From Streptomyces sp. NBC_01116 (lineage in GTDB: Bacteria; Actinomycetota; Actinomycetes; Streptomycetales; Streptomycetaceae): 64,000 nucleotides of DNA. Location of the stretch: positions 6,309,501 through 6,373,500 of the forward strand of contig NZ_CP108644.1 of the NCBI RefSeq assembly GCF_041435495.1, in the 5' to 3' direction. Each line of letters begins with the position of its first letter. The stretch's first letter is position 1. The position numbers were made by a program, and so were the translations under genes. The notes beneath the pieces are model-generated. The model ran no database searches. It saw only the letters and a list, made by a program, of their open reading frames with translations, and was not told where the DNA came from. Shown here in pieces: positions 8,873 through 17,062 of this stretch.

Positions 8873-9223
8873 ATGGCTTCCCTGCTCGATGGCGTCAACG
8901 CCGCCACCCTCCGTTCGGACGTCCCGGCGTTCCGCCCCGGTGACACCGTCAACGTCCACGTGCGCGTGATCGAGGGCAACCGCTCCCGTATCCAGCAGTT
9001 CAAGGGCGTTGTCATCCGCCGCCAGGGCTCGGGCGTCAGCGAGACCTTCACGGTCCGCAAGGTCTCCTTCAGCGTCGGCGTCGAGCGCACCTTCCCGGTG
9101 CACAGCCCGATCTTCGAGAAGATCGAGCTCGTCACCCGCGGTGACGTCCGTCGCGCCAAGCTGTACTTCCTCCGTGAGCTGCGCGGCAAGGCCGCGAAGA
9201 TCAAGGAGAAGCGCGACAACTGA
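8873..9223 (+). CDS. rplS: 50S ribosomal protein bL19
   Basis: A 116-aa protein. The core PAFRPGDTVNVHVRVIEGNR and QFKGVVIRRQGSGVSETF is standard bL19, which lies at the 30S-50S interface. I use the ATG at 8873 (MASLLDGVNAATLRSDVP), which gives the usual length; a GTG-type start at 8846 would add nine residues not seen in the family. The 130-nt gap after trmD may carry its own promoter or a leader, but I could not identify a known leader motif. Confidence 0.96.
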   Translation: MASLLDGVNAATLRSDVPAFRPGDTVNVHVRVIEGNRSRIQQFKGVVIRRQGSGVSETFTVRKVSFSVGVERTFPVHSPIFEKIELVTRGDVRRAKLYFLRELRGKAAKIKEKRDN

Positions 9224-9233
9224 GCTGTCGCCA

Positions 9234-9255
9234 GGTCGTCCCCCTGGGGGTGACC
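9234..9255 (+). terminator. Hairpin between rplS and the signal peptidase genes
   Basis: The arms GGTCGTCCC and GGGGTGACC pair with two G-U wobbles around a short CCTG loop, 11 nt after the rplS stop. It would mark the end of the ribosomal operon before the sip cassette. Confidence 0.45.
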
Positions 9256-9289
9256 CGTCCACAGGGTGGCCGGATAAGCTTCGCCCGCG

Positions 9290-10060
9290 ATGGACACGCA
9301 AGCACAGCACTCGGAGCGCGACCGCTCCCCGGAACCCGACGCGGGGTCCGGGGAGAGGTCGCGCTTTTCGCGTACGAGGACCCGGGTCGCTGCCGTCCTG
9401 CCCTGGCGGCGGGTCCTCGTCGGGGCAGTCCTGGCCACCGTCGTCCTGCTGCTGTTCAGCTCCTACGTGGTCCAGCCCTTCCTGATCCCCAGCCGCTCGA
9501 TGGAGCCCACGCTGAAGGTCGGTGACCGGGTTCTCGTCAACAAACTGGCCTACCGTTCCGGCGCCGAGCCCCGGCGCGGCGACGTGGTGGTCTTCGACGG
9601 CACCGGCTCGTTCGTGCGGGAGGACCTCGACGCGAACCCGCTGACCGGGCTGGTGCGCGGGGCGGCGTCCTCCCTGGGGTTCGCGGAGCCCGCCGACACC
9701 GACTTCGTGAAGCGGGTGGTGGGCGTGGGCGGCGACCGCGTCGTCTGCTGCGACGCGCGGGGACGGCTCGCGGTCAACGACGTGACGGTGGACGAGCCGT
9801 ATCTGTACCCCGGTGACACCGCCTCCCGGGTGCCCTTCGACATCGTGGTGCCCGCGGGCACCCTGTGGATGATGGGCGACCACCGCAGCCGCTCCAGCGA
9901 CTCCCGGGACCACCTCGGCTCGCCCGGGGGCGGGATGGTCCCCGTCGAGCGGGTGACCGGACGGGTGGACTGGCTGGGCTGGCCGCCCGCCCGGACGGGT
10001 TCGCTGGCGGGGACCGGCGCCTTCGACGGCGTACGGGCGCCCGGCGCGGCGCATGGGTAA
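9290..10060 (+). CDS. sipW: Type I signal peptidase 1 (SipW-like)
   Basis: A 256-aa membrane serine protease that cleaves Sec/Tat signal peptides outside the membrane. One N-terminal TM segment (about 42-60) precedes the catalytic Ser70 in IPSRSMEPTL; the general-base Lys141 is in DFVKRVVGVGGD; GDHRSRSSDSRD is the conserved box E. It is the first of four paralogues. Unlike copies 3 and 4 it has no hydrophobic C-terminal anchor. The stop overlaps the next start by 8 nt. The symbol follows the S. lividans naming by position. Confidence 0.93.
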   Translation: MDTQAQHSERDRSPEPDAGSGERSRFSRTRTRVAAVLPWRRVLVGAVLATVVLLLFSSYVVQPFLIPSRSMEPTLKVGDRVLVNKLAYRSGAEPRRGDVVVFDGTGSFVREDLDANPLTGLVRGAASSLGFAEPADTDFVKRVVGVGGDRVVCCDARGRLAVNDVTVDEPYLYPGDTASRVPFDIVVPAGTLWMMGDHRSRSSDSRDHLGSPGGGMVPVERVTGRVDWLGWPPARTGSLAGTGAFDGVRAPGAAHG

Positions 10061-11114
10061 CCGCGGGCGTCCGCGCGGCGCACCCGATTCCGACGCGTCC
10101 TCGCCCACCGGGCCGCGCTCGCTGCCCACCCGGGCGGAACGCCGCCGGCTCGCCAGGAAGGTCCGGCGCCGGCGTCGCGGGTCCGCGGTGAGGGAGGTAC
10201 CGGTCCTCGTGGTCGTGGCGCTGCTGATCGCGCTCGTCCTGAAGACGTTCCTGGTGCAGGCGTTCGTGATCCCCTCCGGGTCGATGGAACAGACCATCCG
10301 GATCGGCGACCGCGTCCTCGTGGACAAGCTGACCCCGTGGTTCGGGTCGAAGCCGCAGCGCGGCGACGTCGTGGTGTTCAAGGACCCCGGCGGCTGGCTC
10401 CAGCAGGAGAGCCCCGGGGAGAAGGGGGACCCGCCGATCGGCGTCAAGCAGGTCACCGACCTGCTGACCTTCATCGGACTGCTGCCGTCCGACGACGAGC
10501 AGGACCTGATCAAGCGCGTCGTCGCGGTCGGCGGCGACACCGTGAAGTGCTGCGGCGAGGACGGCCGGGTCACCGTCAACGGCGTACCGCTGGCCGAGAC
10601 GTACCTCCACCCCGACGACCGGCCCTCGACCATCTCGTTCGAGGTGAGGGTTCCCGAGGGCCGGCTGTTCATGATGGGGGACCACCGGTCCGACTCCGCC
10701 GACTCGCGCTTCCACCTCGACGAACCGGACCGGGGCACGGTCTCCGAGGAGGAGGTGGTGGGGCGGGCCGTCGTGATCGCCTGGCCGTTCGGCCACTGGA
10801 GCACCCTGGAACAACGCGACGCGTTCAGCGCGGTCCCGGACGCGCGCGCATCGGAGGCGGCGGCTTCGGCCCCGTCGAATAGTGTGGCACCTCCGGATCC
10901 CTATGGAATGGTCCGGCTCCCGACCCCTGCGGAACTCCCGCTCGTTATGGGAGTGGTGGGCCTGCACCGGATCGGGCGCGGGCAGTGGCACGTATTGAGG
11001 AGTGGATGTGGGGGATTTGGCGGTCGGCGCACGATCCGGACACGACGAACCCGAGGACCGGCCGGAGCGCGACGAGTCTCCCGCGGGCGGGGCGGCGGTC
11101 CCGCCGGAGGGTGA
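10053..11114 (+). CDS. sipX: Type I signal peptidase 2 (SipX-like)
   Basis: A 353-aa paralogue with a long basic N-terminus, a TM segment near 50-68, catalytic Ser77 in IPSGSMEQT and Lys154 in DLIKRVVAVGGD. Box E reads GDHRSDSADSRFH. The last 55 or so residues, after a short hydrophobic PAELPLVMGVVGL, are Arg/Gly-rich and overlap the sipY gene by 107 nt in another frame. The tail may be real or may reflect drift of the stop codon. The start ATG overlaps sipW by 8 nt, so the genes are coupled. Confidence 0.9.
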   Translation: MGNRGRPRGAPDSDASSPTGPRSLPTRAERRRLARKVRRRRRGSAVREVPVLVVVALLIALVLKTFLVQAFVIPSGSMEQTIRIGDRVLVDKLTPWFGSKPQRGDVVVFKDPGGWLQQESPGEKGDPPIGVKQVTDLLTFIGLLPSDDEQDLIKRVVAVGGDTVKCCGEDGRVTVNGVPLAETYLHPDDRPSTISFEVRVPEGRLFMMGDHRSDSADSRFHLDEPDRGTVSEEEVVGRAVVIAWPFGHWSTLEQRDAFSAVPDARASEAAASAPSNSVAPPDPYGMVRLPTPAELPLVMGVVGLHRIGRGQWHVLRSGCGGFGGRRTIRTRRTRGPAGARRVSRGRGGGPAGG

Positions 11115-11919
11115 GGGCGACACCCCGGGCGGCGACGGCGACGGCGGCAGGCCGGCCAGGAGGCAACGTTCCTTCTGGCTCGAGCTGCCGCTGCTGGTCG
11201 GTATCGCGCTGGTTCTGGCGCTGCTGATCAAGACGTTCCTGGTCCAGGCGTTCTCGATCCCCTCGGACTCCATGCAGAACACTCTGCAGCGGGGCGACCG
11301 GGTGCTGGTCGACAAGCTGACCCCGTGGTTCGGCTCGGAGCCTGAGCGCGGCGAGGTCGTGGTCTTCCACGACCCGGGCGGCTGGCTGGAGGACACCGTG
11401 ACCCCGGAGCCCAACGCGGTGCAGAAGTTCCTGAGCTTCATCGGTCTGATGCCCTCCTCCGAGGAGAAGGACCTGATCAAGCGGGTCATCGCGGTCGGCG
11501 GCGACACCGTGGAGTGCAAGGAGAACGGCCCGGTCACGGTCAACGGGAAGAGCCTGGACGAGAAGTCGTTCATCTTCCCCGGGAACACCCCGTGCAACGA
11601 CAAGCCCTTCGGCCCGATCAAGGTCCCCGACGGCCGGATCTTCGTCATGGGCGACCACCGGCAGAACTCCCTGGACTCGCGCTACCACCAGGAGCTCCCG
11701 GGACAGGGCACGGTCTCCACGGACGAGGTCGTCGGCCGTGCCGTCGTCGTCGCCTGGCCGCTGGGCCGCTGGTCGACCCTCCCGGTCCCGGACACCTTCG
11801 ACCAGCCCGGTCTGAACGCGGCCGCCGCGATGGCGCCGGCGGCACTGGGCGTAGCCGGAGCGGTGCCCCTCGTGTTGTGGCGCCGCCGGAGGCTGACCGC
11901 CGGGCGTACCGCCGGGTAG
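11008..11919 (+). CDS. sipY: Type I signal peptidase 3 (SipY-like)
   Basis: A 303-aa paralogue. After an acidic, Gly-rich cytoplasmic N-terminus of about 55 residues comes a TM segment (LPLLVGIALVLALLI). Catalytic Ser88 is in IPSDSMQNT and Lys158 in DLIKRVIAVGGD. The C-terminus holds a second hydrophobic stretch (MAPAALGVAGAVPLVLW) and an Arg tail, so both ends are probably cytoplasmic. I chose the GTG at 11008 because GAGGAG ends 6 nt upstream; the GTG at 11002 would abut that site. It begins inside the 3' end of sipX. Confidence 0.93.
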   Translation: MGDLAVGARSGHDEPEDRPERDESPAGGAAVPPEGEGDTPGGDGDGGRPARRQRSFWLELPLLVGIALVLALLIKTFLVQAFSIPSDSMQNTLQRGDRVLVDKLTPWFGSEPERGEVVVFHDPGGWLEDTVTPEPNAVQKFLSFIGLMPSSEEKDLIKRVIAVGGDTVECKENGPVTVNGKSLDEKSFIFPGNTPCNDKPFGPIKVPDGRIFVMGDHRQNSLDSRYHQELPGQGTVSTDEVVGRAVVVAWPLGRWSTLPVPDTFDQPGLNAAAAMAPAALGVAGAVPLVLWRRRRLTAGRTAG

Positions 11920-11969
11920 GGTGCCGACTCGGATCAGCGATTGTCGATCTCCGACGGGGGAGCGCTGGG

Positions 11970-12716
11970 ATGAGCGGTACAGGACGCGAGGAAGACGGCC
12001 GCGGCCGGTTCGGCGCCATGGTGTCGGGCCTGGCCGTGGCCGTCGGCTGTGTGCTCTTCCTCGGCGGTTTCGTCTGGGCGGCGGTGGTCTACCAGCCCTA
12101 CACGGTTCCCACCGACTCGATGGCCCCCACGGTGCGGCCCGGTGACCGGGTGCTCGCCGAGCGGATAGACGGCGCCGACGTCCGGCGCGGTGACGTGGTG
12201 GTCTTCACCGACCAGCTGTGGGGCGCCACACCGATGGTGAAGCGCGTCGTCGGGGTCGGCGGCGACAAGGTGGCCTGCTGCGACCGGGAGGGACGGCTCA
12301 CCGTCGACGGAACCCCCGTCGACGAGCCCTACCTCGGCCGGGGACCGGGCACGAAGGCGCCGGCCTCGCCCCAGGACTTCTCCGCCACCGTGCCCGACGG
12401 CCGGATATTCCTGCTCGGCGACGAACGGGCCACCTCCCTGGACTCCCGGGTCCACCTCCAGGACGCCGACGGGGGCTCCGTGCCGCTGAGCGCCGTGCAG
12501 GCCCGGGTGGACGCGGTGGCCTGGCCGATGGACGGCATGATCGACCGGCCCTCCTCGTTCGCCGCGCTGCCCGGCGGGGTGTCCGCCGCCGGGCCGCTGT
12601 CGCTCCAGCTCGGCGCGATCCTGGTGGGAGTCGCACTGATCCTCGGCGGCGCGGTGTACGGGCCCGTGGCGGCGCGGCTCGCCCGCCGGAGGACGCCCGC
12701 CGGAGGGGGCCGGTGA
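11970..12716 (+). CDS. sipZ: Type I signal peptidase 4 (SipZ-like)
   Basis: A 248-aa paralogue with an N-terminal TM segment (LAVAVGCVLFLGGFVWAAVV), catalytic Ser50 in VPTDSMAPT, Lys91 in PMVKRVVGVGGD and box E GDERATSLDSRVH. A strong C-terminal TM segment (QLGAILVGVALILGGAVYG) is followed by Arg residues. The ATG at 11970 follows GGGGGAG. The His of box E seen in the other copies is replaced by Glu (GDE for GDH). Its stop overlaps the Nudix gene start (GTGA). Confidence 0.93.
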   Translation: MSGTGREEDGRGRFGAMVSGLAVAVGCVLFLGGFVWAAVVYQPYTVPTDSMAPTVRPGDRVLAERIDGADVRRGDVVVFTDQLWGATPMVKRVVGVGGDKVACCDREGRLTVDGTPVDEPYLGRGPGTKAPASPQDFSATVPDGRIFLLGDERATSLDSRVHLQDADGGSVPLSAVQARVDAVAWPMDGMIDRPSSFAALPGGVSAAGPLSLQLGAILVGVALILGGAVYGPVAARLARRRTPAGGGR

Positions 12717-13201
12717 CCTCCGGGGCCCGCAGGGTCGCCCGGGTGGTCCTCCTGGACCCCGACGACCGCGTCCTGCTGCTGCACGGCCATGAGCCGGACG
12801 ACCCGGCCGACACCTGGTGGTTCACCCCGGGCGGCGGCCTGGAGGGCGAGGAGACCCGGGAGCAGGCGGCACGCCGCGAGCTCGCCGAGGAGACCGGGAT
12901 CACCGACATCGAGCTCGGCCCGCTGCTCTGGACCCGGATCTGCTCCTTCCCGTTCGACGGTCGGCGCTGGGACCAGGACGAGTGGTACTACCTGGCCCGT
13001 ACGACGCAGACCGCGACGGCCCCGCAGGGCCTCACCGACCTGGAACTGCGCAGTGTCGCCGGTCTGAGGTGGTGGACTTCCGCCGAACTGCTCGCGACGC
13101 GTGAGACGGTGTACCCGACCAGACTCGCCGAGCTGCTCCGCAGGCTTCTCGACGAGGGTCCCCCGCGCGATCCGCTGGTTCTGGCCCCCGAAATCGTCTA
13201 A
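12713..13201 (+). CDS. Nudix hydrolase
   Basis: A 162-aa protein with an exact Nudix box at residues 41-63 (Gx5Ex7REUxEExGU: GGLEGEE, then RRELAEETGI). The family cleaves nucleoside diphosphates linked to another moiety, using Mg2+ held by the box glutamates. The substrate is unknown. The GTG start overlaps the sipZ stop by 4 nt, so it belongs to the signal peptidase operon. Similar proteins at this position are common in Streptomyces; no secretion role has been shown as far as I know. Confidence 0.9.
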   Translation: MTSGARRVARVVLLDPDDRVLLLHGHEPDDPADTWWFTPGGGLEGEETREQAARRELAEETGITDIELGPLLWTRICSFPFDGRRWDQDEWYYLARTTQTATAPQGLTDLELRSVAGLRWWTSAELLATRETVYPTRLAELLRRLLDEGPPRDPLVLAPEIV

Positions 13202-13265
13202 TCGTCCAGGGGCGCCGGAGGCTGACGCACAATGGGGGCACGCACGGCTGAAGGGGAAACATGCC

Positions 13266-13574
13266 ATGAGCGCCGAGGACCTCGAGAAGTACGAGACCGA
13301 GATGGAGCTGAAGCTCTACCGGGAGTACCGCGATGTCGTCGGTCTGTTCAAATATGTGATCGAGACCGAACGGCGCTTCTACCTCACCAACGACTACGAG
13401 ATGCAGGTGCACTCCGTCCAGGGTGAGGTCTTCTTCGAGGTGTCCATGGCGGACGCCTGGGTCTGGGACATGTACCGGCCCGCGAGGTTCGTCAAGCAGG
13501 TCCGCGTGCTGACCTTCAAGGACGTCAACATCGAAGAGCTCAACAAGAGCGATCTGGAACTTCCGGGAGGCTGA
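13266..13574 (+). CDS. DUF2469 family protein
   Basis: A 102-aa acidic protein beginning MSAEDLEKYETEMELKLYRE, the characteristic start of the actinobacterial DUF2469 family. It is highly conserved and has no assigned function; no signal peptide or TM segment is seen. The ATG follows an AAGGGGAAAC ribosome site. It lies between the Nudix gene and yraN, and a terminator hairpin follows. Confidence 0.9.
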   Translation: MSAEDLEKYETEMELKLYREYRDVVGLFKYVIETERRFYLTNDYEMQVHSVQGEVFFEVSMADAWVWDMYRPARFVKQVRVLTFKDVNIEELNKSDLELPGG

Positions 13575-13621
13575 CCCCGCGCCGCCCGGTGCCGGGCCCC
13601 GATACGCGCGTCGCAGGAACG

Positions 13622-13652
13622 ACCCGGTCACCCGTGTGGGTGGCCGGGTTTT
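13622..13652 (+). terminator. Intrinsic terminator after the DUF2469 gene
   Basis: A 12-bp stem (ACCCGGTCACCC / GGGTGGCCGGGT, one G-U pair) has a GTGT loop and runs into TTTT. This is one of the few hairpins in the window with a proper T-run. Confidence 0.8.
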
Positions 13653-13685
13653 CCACATCCGCGGAGTTGTCCACCAAGATCCACA
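13649..13685 (+). other. Cluster of three DnaA-box-like 9-mers
   Basis: TTTTCCACA (13649-13657), TTGTCCACC (13667-13675) and AGATCCACA (13677-13685) resemble the DnaA box TT(G/A)TCCACA with 1, 1 and 2 mismatches. All three have the same orientation, directly upstream of yraN-comM-dprA. Binding is inferred, not shown. Confidence 0.4.
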
Positions 13686-13731
13686 TCCTGGGGCGGGCCG
13701 GGGCACAGTCGGTGCCGGAGGTGGTGCCGAT

Positions 13732-14091
13732 ATGAACGCACGGGGGGCACTCGGGCGGTACGGCGAGGACCTGGCGGCGCGACTGCTGGCCGAAGCCGGG
13801 ATGACGGTGGTCGAGCGCAACTGGCGCTGTCGCGCCGGAGAGATCGACATCGTGGCCAGGGACGGCGACGCCCTGGTCTTCTGCGAGGTGAAGACGCGCA
13901 GGTCGCCGGGGTTCGAGCACCCCATGGCGGCGGTCGGCCCGGCCAAGGCGGACCGGCTGCGACGGCTCGCCGAGATCTGGCTCGACCGGCACGGCGGGCC
14001 ACCGCCCGGAGGGGTCCGCATTGACCTGATCGGGGTGATCGTGCCCCGGCGCGGAGCCCCGGTCACGGAGCACGCCCGGGGGGTGTCCTGA
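13732..14091 (+). CDS. yraN: YraN family (UPF0102) nuclease-fold protein
   Basis: A 119-aa protein with the nuclease-like motif GEIDIVARDGDALVFCEVKT (residues 36-55: E, D and ExK), as in YraN/UPF0102 proteins. The fold resembles Holliday-junction resolvases, but the in vivo role is unsettled. It is placed next to comM and dprA in many bacteria, which hints at DNA processing. The ATG at 13732 gives the family N-terminus. The stop overlaps the comM ATG by one base. Confidence 0.92.
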   Translation: MNARGALGRYGEDLAARLLAEAGMTVVERNWRCRAGEIDIVARDGDALVFCEVKTRRSPGFEHPMAAVGPAKADRLRRLAEIWLDRHGGPPPGGVRIDLIGVIVPRRGAPVTEHARGVS

Positions 14092-15713
14092 TGGGCTTCG
14101 CGCGAGCGTGTTCCGTGGCGCTGGTCGGCGTCGAGGGCGTGGTGGTGGAGGTCCAGGCGGACCTGGAGCCGGGCGTGGCGGCCTTCACCCTGGTCGGACT
14201 GCCGGACAAGAGCCTGATCGAGAGCCGGGACCGGGTGCGGGCCGCCGTGGTCAACTCCGGTGCCGAGTGGCCGCAGAAGAAGCTCACGGTCGGGCTCTCC
14301 CCGGCCTCCGTGCCGAAGAGCGGTTCGGGGTTCGACCTCGCCGTGGCGTGTGCGGTCCTCGGCGCGGCGGAGCGGATCGACCCGGCCACGATCGCCGACA
14401 TGGTGATGATCGGCGAGCTGGGTCTGGACGGCCGGGTGCGTCCGGTACGGGGCGTGCTGCCCGCGGTCCTCGCGGCGGCCGAAGCGGGGTACGAACAGGT
14501 GGTCGTCCCCGAACAGACGGCCGGGGAGGCGGCCCTGGTGCCGGGGGTGTCGGTCCTCGGCGTCCGGAGTCTGCGCCAGCTCATCGCCGTCCTGTGCGAC
14601 GAGCCGGTGCCCGAGGAACCGGTCGAGGGCCAGGGACGCCCGGACGCCATGCTGGCCGGGCTGATGATCCCCGGCACGGGCCTCGGTACGGGGCTCGCCC
14701 CGGCCGCCGGGCGGGGCGACGGGCACCGGCCGGACCTGGCGGACGTCGCCGGGCAGCCGCGCCCGCGCCAGGCCCTGGAGGTGGCCGCTGCCGGGGGACA
14801 CCACCTGCTGTTCTCGGGCCCGCCGGGCGCCGGCAAGACCATGCTGGCCGAGCGGCTGTCGTCGATCCTGCCGCCGTTGACCCGGCAGGAATCCCTCGAA
14901 GTGACGGCGGTCCACTCCGTGGCGGGCATCCTCCCCCCGGGTGAACCGCTCGTCGCCCGGGCGCCCTACTGCGCCCCGCACCACTCGGCGACCATGCAGT
15001 CCCTGGTCGGCGGCGGCAACGGGATGCCGAGGCCCGGGGCGGTCTCCCTGGCCCACCGCGGGGTGCTCTTCCTGGACGAGGCCCCCGAGTTCTCGGGCAA
15101 GGCCCTCGACGCGCTGCGGCAGCCGCTGGAGTCGGGCCATGTGGTGGTCGCGCGGGCCGCCGGGGTGGTGCGGCTGCCGGCCCGCTTCCTGATGGTGCTG
15201 GCCGCCAATCCGTGCCCCTGCGGCCGGCACACCCTCACCGGGGCGGGCTGCGAGTGCCCGCCCTCGGTCGTCCGCCGCTATCAGGCGCGCCTGTCCGGGC
15301 CTCTCCTCGACCGGGTGGACCTGCGGGTCGAGGTGGAGCCGGTCGACCGTGCGGGCCTCCTGGGGCAGGGCGGCCGCGGTGAGTCGACGGCGACCGTCGC
15401 CGCACGGGTGCGGGAGGCCAGGGCGCGAGCGGCCGAGCGGCTGGCCGGCACCCCGTGGACCACGAACAGCGAGGTGCCGGGCCACGAACTGCGGACCCGG
15501 CTGCTCGTGGCCCCGGGAGCGCTGGCGGCCGCGGAGCGGGACCTGGAGCGGGGGAACCTCACGGCCAGAGGACTGGACCGGGTGCTGCGGGTGGCGTGGA
15601 CCGTGGCGGACCTACGGGGCGCCGACCGCCCGGACGCCTCCGACGTGGCGGTCGCCCTGGAGCTGCGGACGGGCATCCAGCGCGGGGTGCCGATGGGGAC
15701 GGGGCAGCGGTGA
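14091..15713 (+). CDS. comM: YifB/ComM family Mg-chelatase-like AAA+ ATPase
   Basis: A 540-aa protein. The N-terminal Lon-like domain (about 1-170) precedes an AAA+ module with Walker A GPPGAGKTM near residue 243 and Walker B VLFLDEAPEF near 326. A Cys-rich segment (NPCPCGRHTLTGAGCECPP) and the Mg-chelatase C-terminal domain follow. In naturally competent bacteria ComM is a helicase for branch migration in recombination; in Streptomyces the role is not established. It is coupled to yraN upstream and dprA downstream by overlaps. Confidence 0.93.
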   Translation: MGFARACSVALVGVEGVVVEVQADLEPGVAAFTLVGLPDKSLIESRDRVRAAVVNSGAEWPQKKLTVGLSPASVPKSGSGFDLAVACAVLGAAERIDPATIADMVMIGELGLDGRVRPVRGVLPAVLAAAEAGYEQVVVPEQTAGEAALVPGVSVLGVRSLRQLIAVLCDEPVPEEPVEGQGRPDAMLAGLMIPGTGLGTGLAPAAGRGDGHRPDLADVAGQPRPRQALEVAAAGGHHLLFSGPPGAGKTMLAERLSSILPPLTRQESLEVTAVHSVAGILPPGEPLVARAPYCAPHHSATMQSLVGGGNGMPRPGAVSLAHRGVLFLDEAPEFSGKALDALRQPLESGHVVVARAAGVVRLPARFLMVLAANPCPCGRHTLTGAGCECPPSVVRRYQARLSGPLLDRVDLRVEVEPVDRAGLLGQGGRGESTATVAARVREARARAAERLAGTPWTTNSEVPGHELRTRLLVAPGALAAAERDLERGNLTARGLDRVLRVAWTVADLRGADRPDASDVAVALELRTGIQRGVPMGTGQR

Positions 15714-17062
15714 CCGGGCTGACGGGGGAGCGGCGGCAGGGAGCGGGCCGCGTCCCCGGCCGCGACGAAGGCCGGGACCGCGACGTCGATCACGGCGAGG
15801 ACCGGGACCGCGACGTCGATCACGGCGAGGACCGGGACCGCGACGTCGATCACGGCGACGGCTGGGACCGCGACGTCGGCCAGGAGGCGGGCCCGGACCC
15901 GAGCCGGGACAGGTCCGCGGAGCGGCTGGCCAGGGCCGCGCTGACCCGGGTGCTGGAGCCGGGGGACGAGCGCGCCGGGCGCTGGCTCCGGCGGACCGGT
16001 GCCGTAGAACTGCTGCGGCGGCTCACCGTCGAGGACGGATCCGCCGAGAAGCTGCCCGGGATGACCGCCGCACGGCTCGGGGGCTACCGGCTGCGTGCCG
16101 CCGCCGTGGAGCCGGCGCGGGACCTGGCCGCGGTCGCCGGGGCGGGCGGGCGCTTCGTCTGTCCGGGGGACCGGGAGTGGCCGAGTCAGCTGGACGACCT
16201 GGGCGACGCGCGGCCGGTCGGGCTCTGGGTGCGGGGGCGGCCCGATCTGCGGCTCTGGTCCCTGCGCTCGGTCGCGGTGGTCGGCGCGCGGGCCTGCACA
16301 CCGTACGGGGCGCACATGGCGGCTGCCCTCGGCTCCGGGCTCGCCGAGCGGGGCTGGGTGGTGGTGTCGGGCGCGGCGTTCGGGGTGGACGGGGCCGCCC
16401 ACCGCGGCGCGTTGGCGGCGGGCGGCGCGACGACGGCGGTGCTGGCCTGCGGTGTCGACGTCCCCTACCCGCGCGGGCACGCCGAGTTGCTCGGGCGGAT
16501 GGCACAACAAGGGCTCATCGTGGCCGAGTTGCCCCCGTCCTCCCATCCCACCCGCAGCCGATTCATCCTGCGCAACCGCGTCATCGCCGCCCTGACCAGG
16601 GGGACGGTCGTGGTCGAGGCCGAATACCGCAGCGGTTCGCTGGTCACCGCCCGCCAGGCGCAACGGCTCGGCCGCTTCGCGATGGGAGTCCCCGGCCCCG
16701 CCACCAGCGGCCTGTCGGCAGGGGTCCACGAGCTGTTGCGCGGCGAGGGCGTGCTCGTCACCGACGCGGACGAAGTCGTCGAGCTGGTCGGGGACATCGG
16801 CGACCTCCCGCCGGTCCGCCGCGGTCCGGTGCTGCCCCGGGACCACCTGGACGCGGTCGCCGCGCGGGTCCTCGACGCGCTTCCTTACCACGGCGTCGCC
16901 CACCCCCGTGACCTCGCCCGCACCGCGGGGACGTCCGCCGATGAGACGCTCGGTCGACTGTACGAACTGCACTCACTGGGGTTCGTCGAACGGGAAGGCG
17001 ACAGCTGGCGGTTGACGCATTCGTCGGCACGCAACGACGACGCGCGGCGAGGCGGTACTTGA
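15710..17062 (+). CDS. dprA: DNA-processing protein DprA with a repeat-bearing N-terminus
   Basis: A 450-aa DprA/Smf protein. The Rossmann-fold domain starts near residue 190 (AVVGARACTPYGAHMAAA) and includes the conserved SGAAFGVDGAAHRGAL segment and the C-terminal winged-helix-like domain. DprA loads RecA on single-stranded DNA. The GTG start overlaps comM by 4 nt. Residues 25-60 are an unusual charged repeat of RDVDHGED units, made by 30-nt direct repeats in the DNA. That region has no counterpart in typical DprA, and a downstream start is possible. Confidence 0.9.
   Translation: MTGLTGERRQGAGRVPGRDEGRDRDVDHGEDRDRDVDHGEDRDRDVDHGDGWDRDVGQEAGPDPSRDRSAERLARAALTRVLEPGDERAGRWLRRTGAVELLRRLTVEDGSAEKLPGMTAARLGGYRLRAAAVEPARDLAAVAGAGGRFVCPGDREWPSQLDDLGDARPVGLWVRGRPDLRLWSLRSVAVVGARACTPYGAHMAAALGSGLAERGWVVVSGAAFGVDGAAHRGALAAGGATTAVLACGVDVPYPRGHAELLGRMAQQGLIVAELPPSSHPTRSRFILRNRVIAALTRGTVVVEAEYRSGSLVTARQAQRLGRFAMGVPGPATSGLSAGVHELLRGEGVLVTDADEVVELVGDIGDLPPVRRGPVLPRDHLDAVAARVLDALPYHGVAHPRDLARTAGTSADETLGRLYELHSLGFVEREGDSWRLTHSSARNDDARRGGT
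15781..15880 (+). repeat. 30-bp in-frame tandem repeat in dprA
   Basis: Units at 15781-15810 and 15811-15840 are identical, 15841-15870 is a variant, and 15871-15880 is a partial fourth. Each unit begins CGACGTCGATCACGG and encodes a charged decapeptide (RDVDHGEDRD). The length is a multiple of three, so copy number can change without a frameshift. Confidence 0.9.

Noticed and set aside
7618..9438. A long minus-strand frame across rimM, trmD and rplS
   Set aside because: It is antisense to three certain genes and has no recognisable domain.
15781..15880. Direct repeats as a CRISPR array
   Set aside because: Units are contiguous with no spacers and keep the dprA reading frame.
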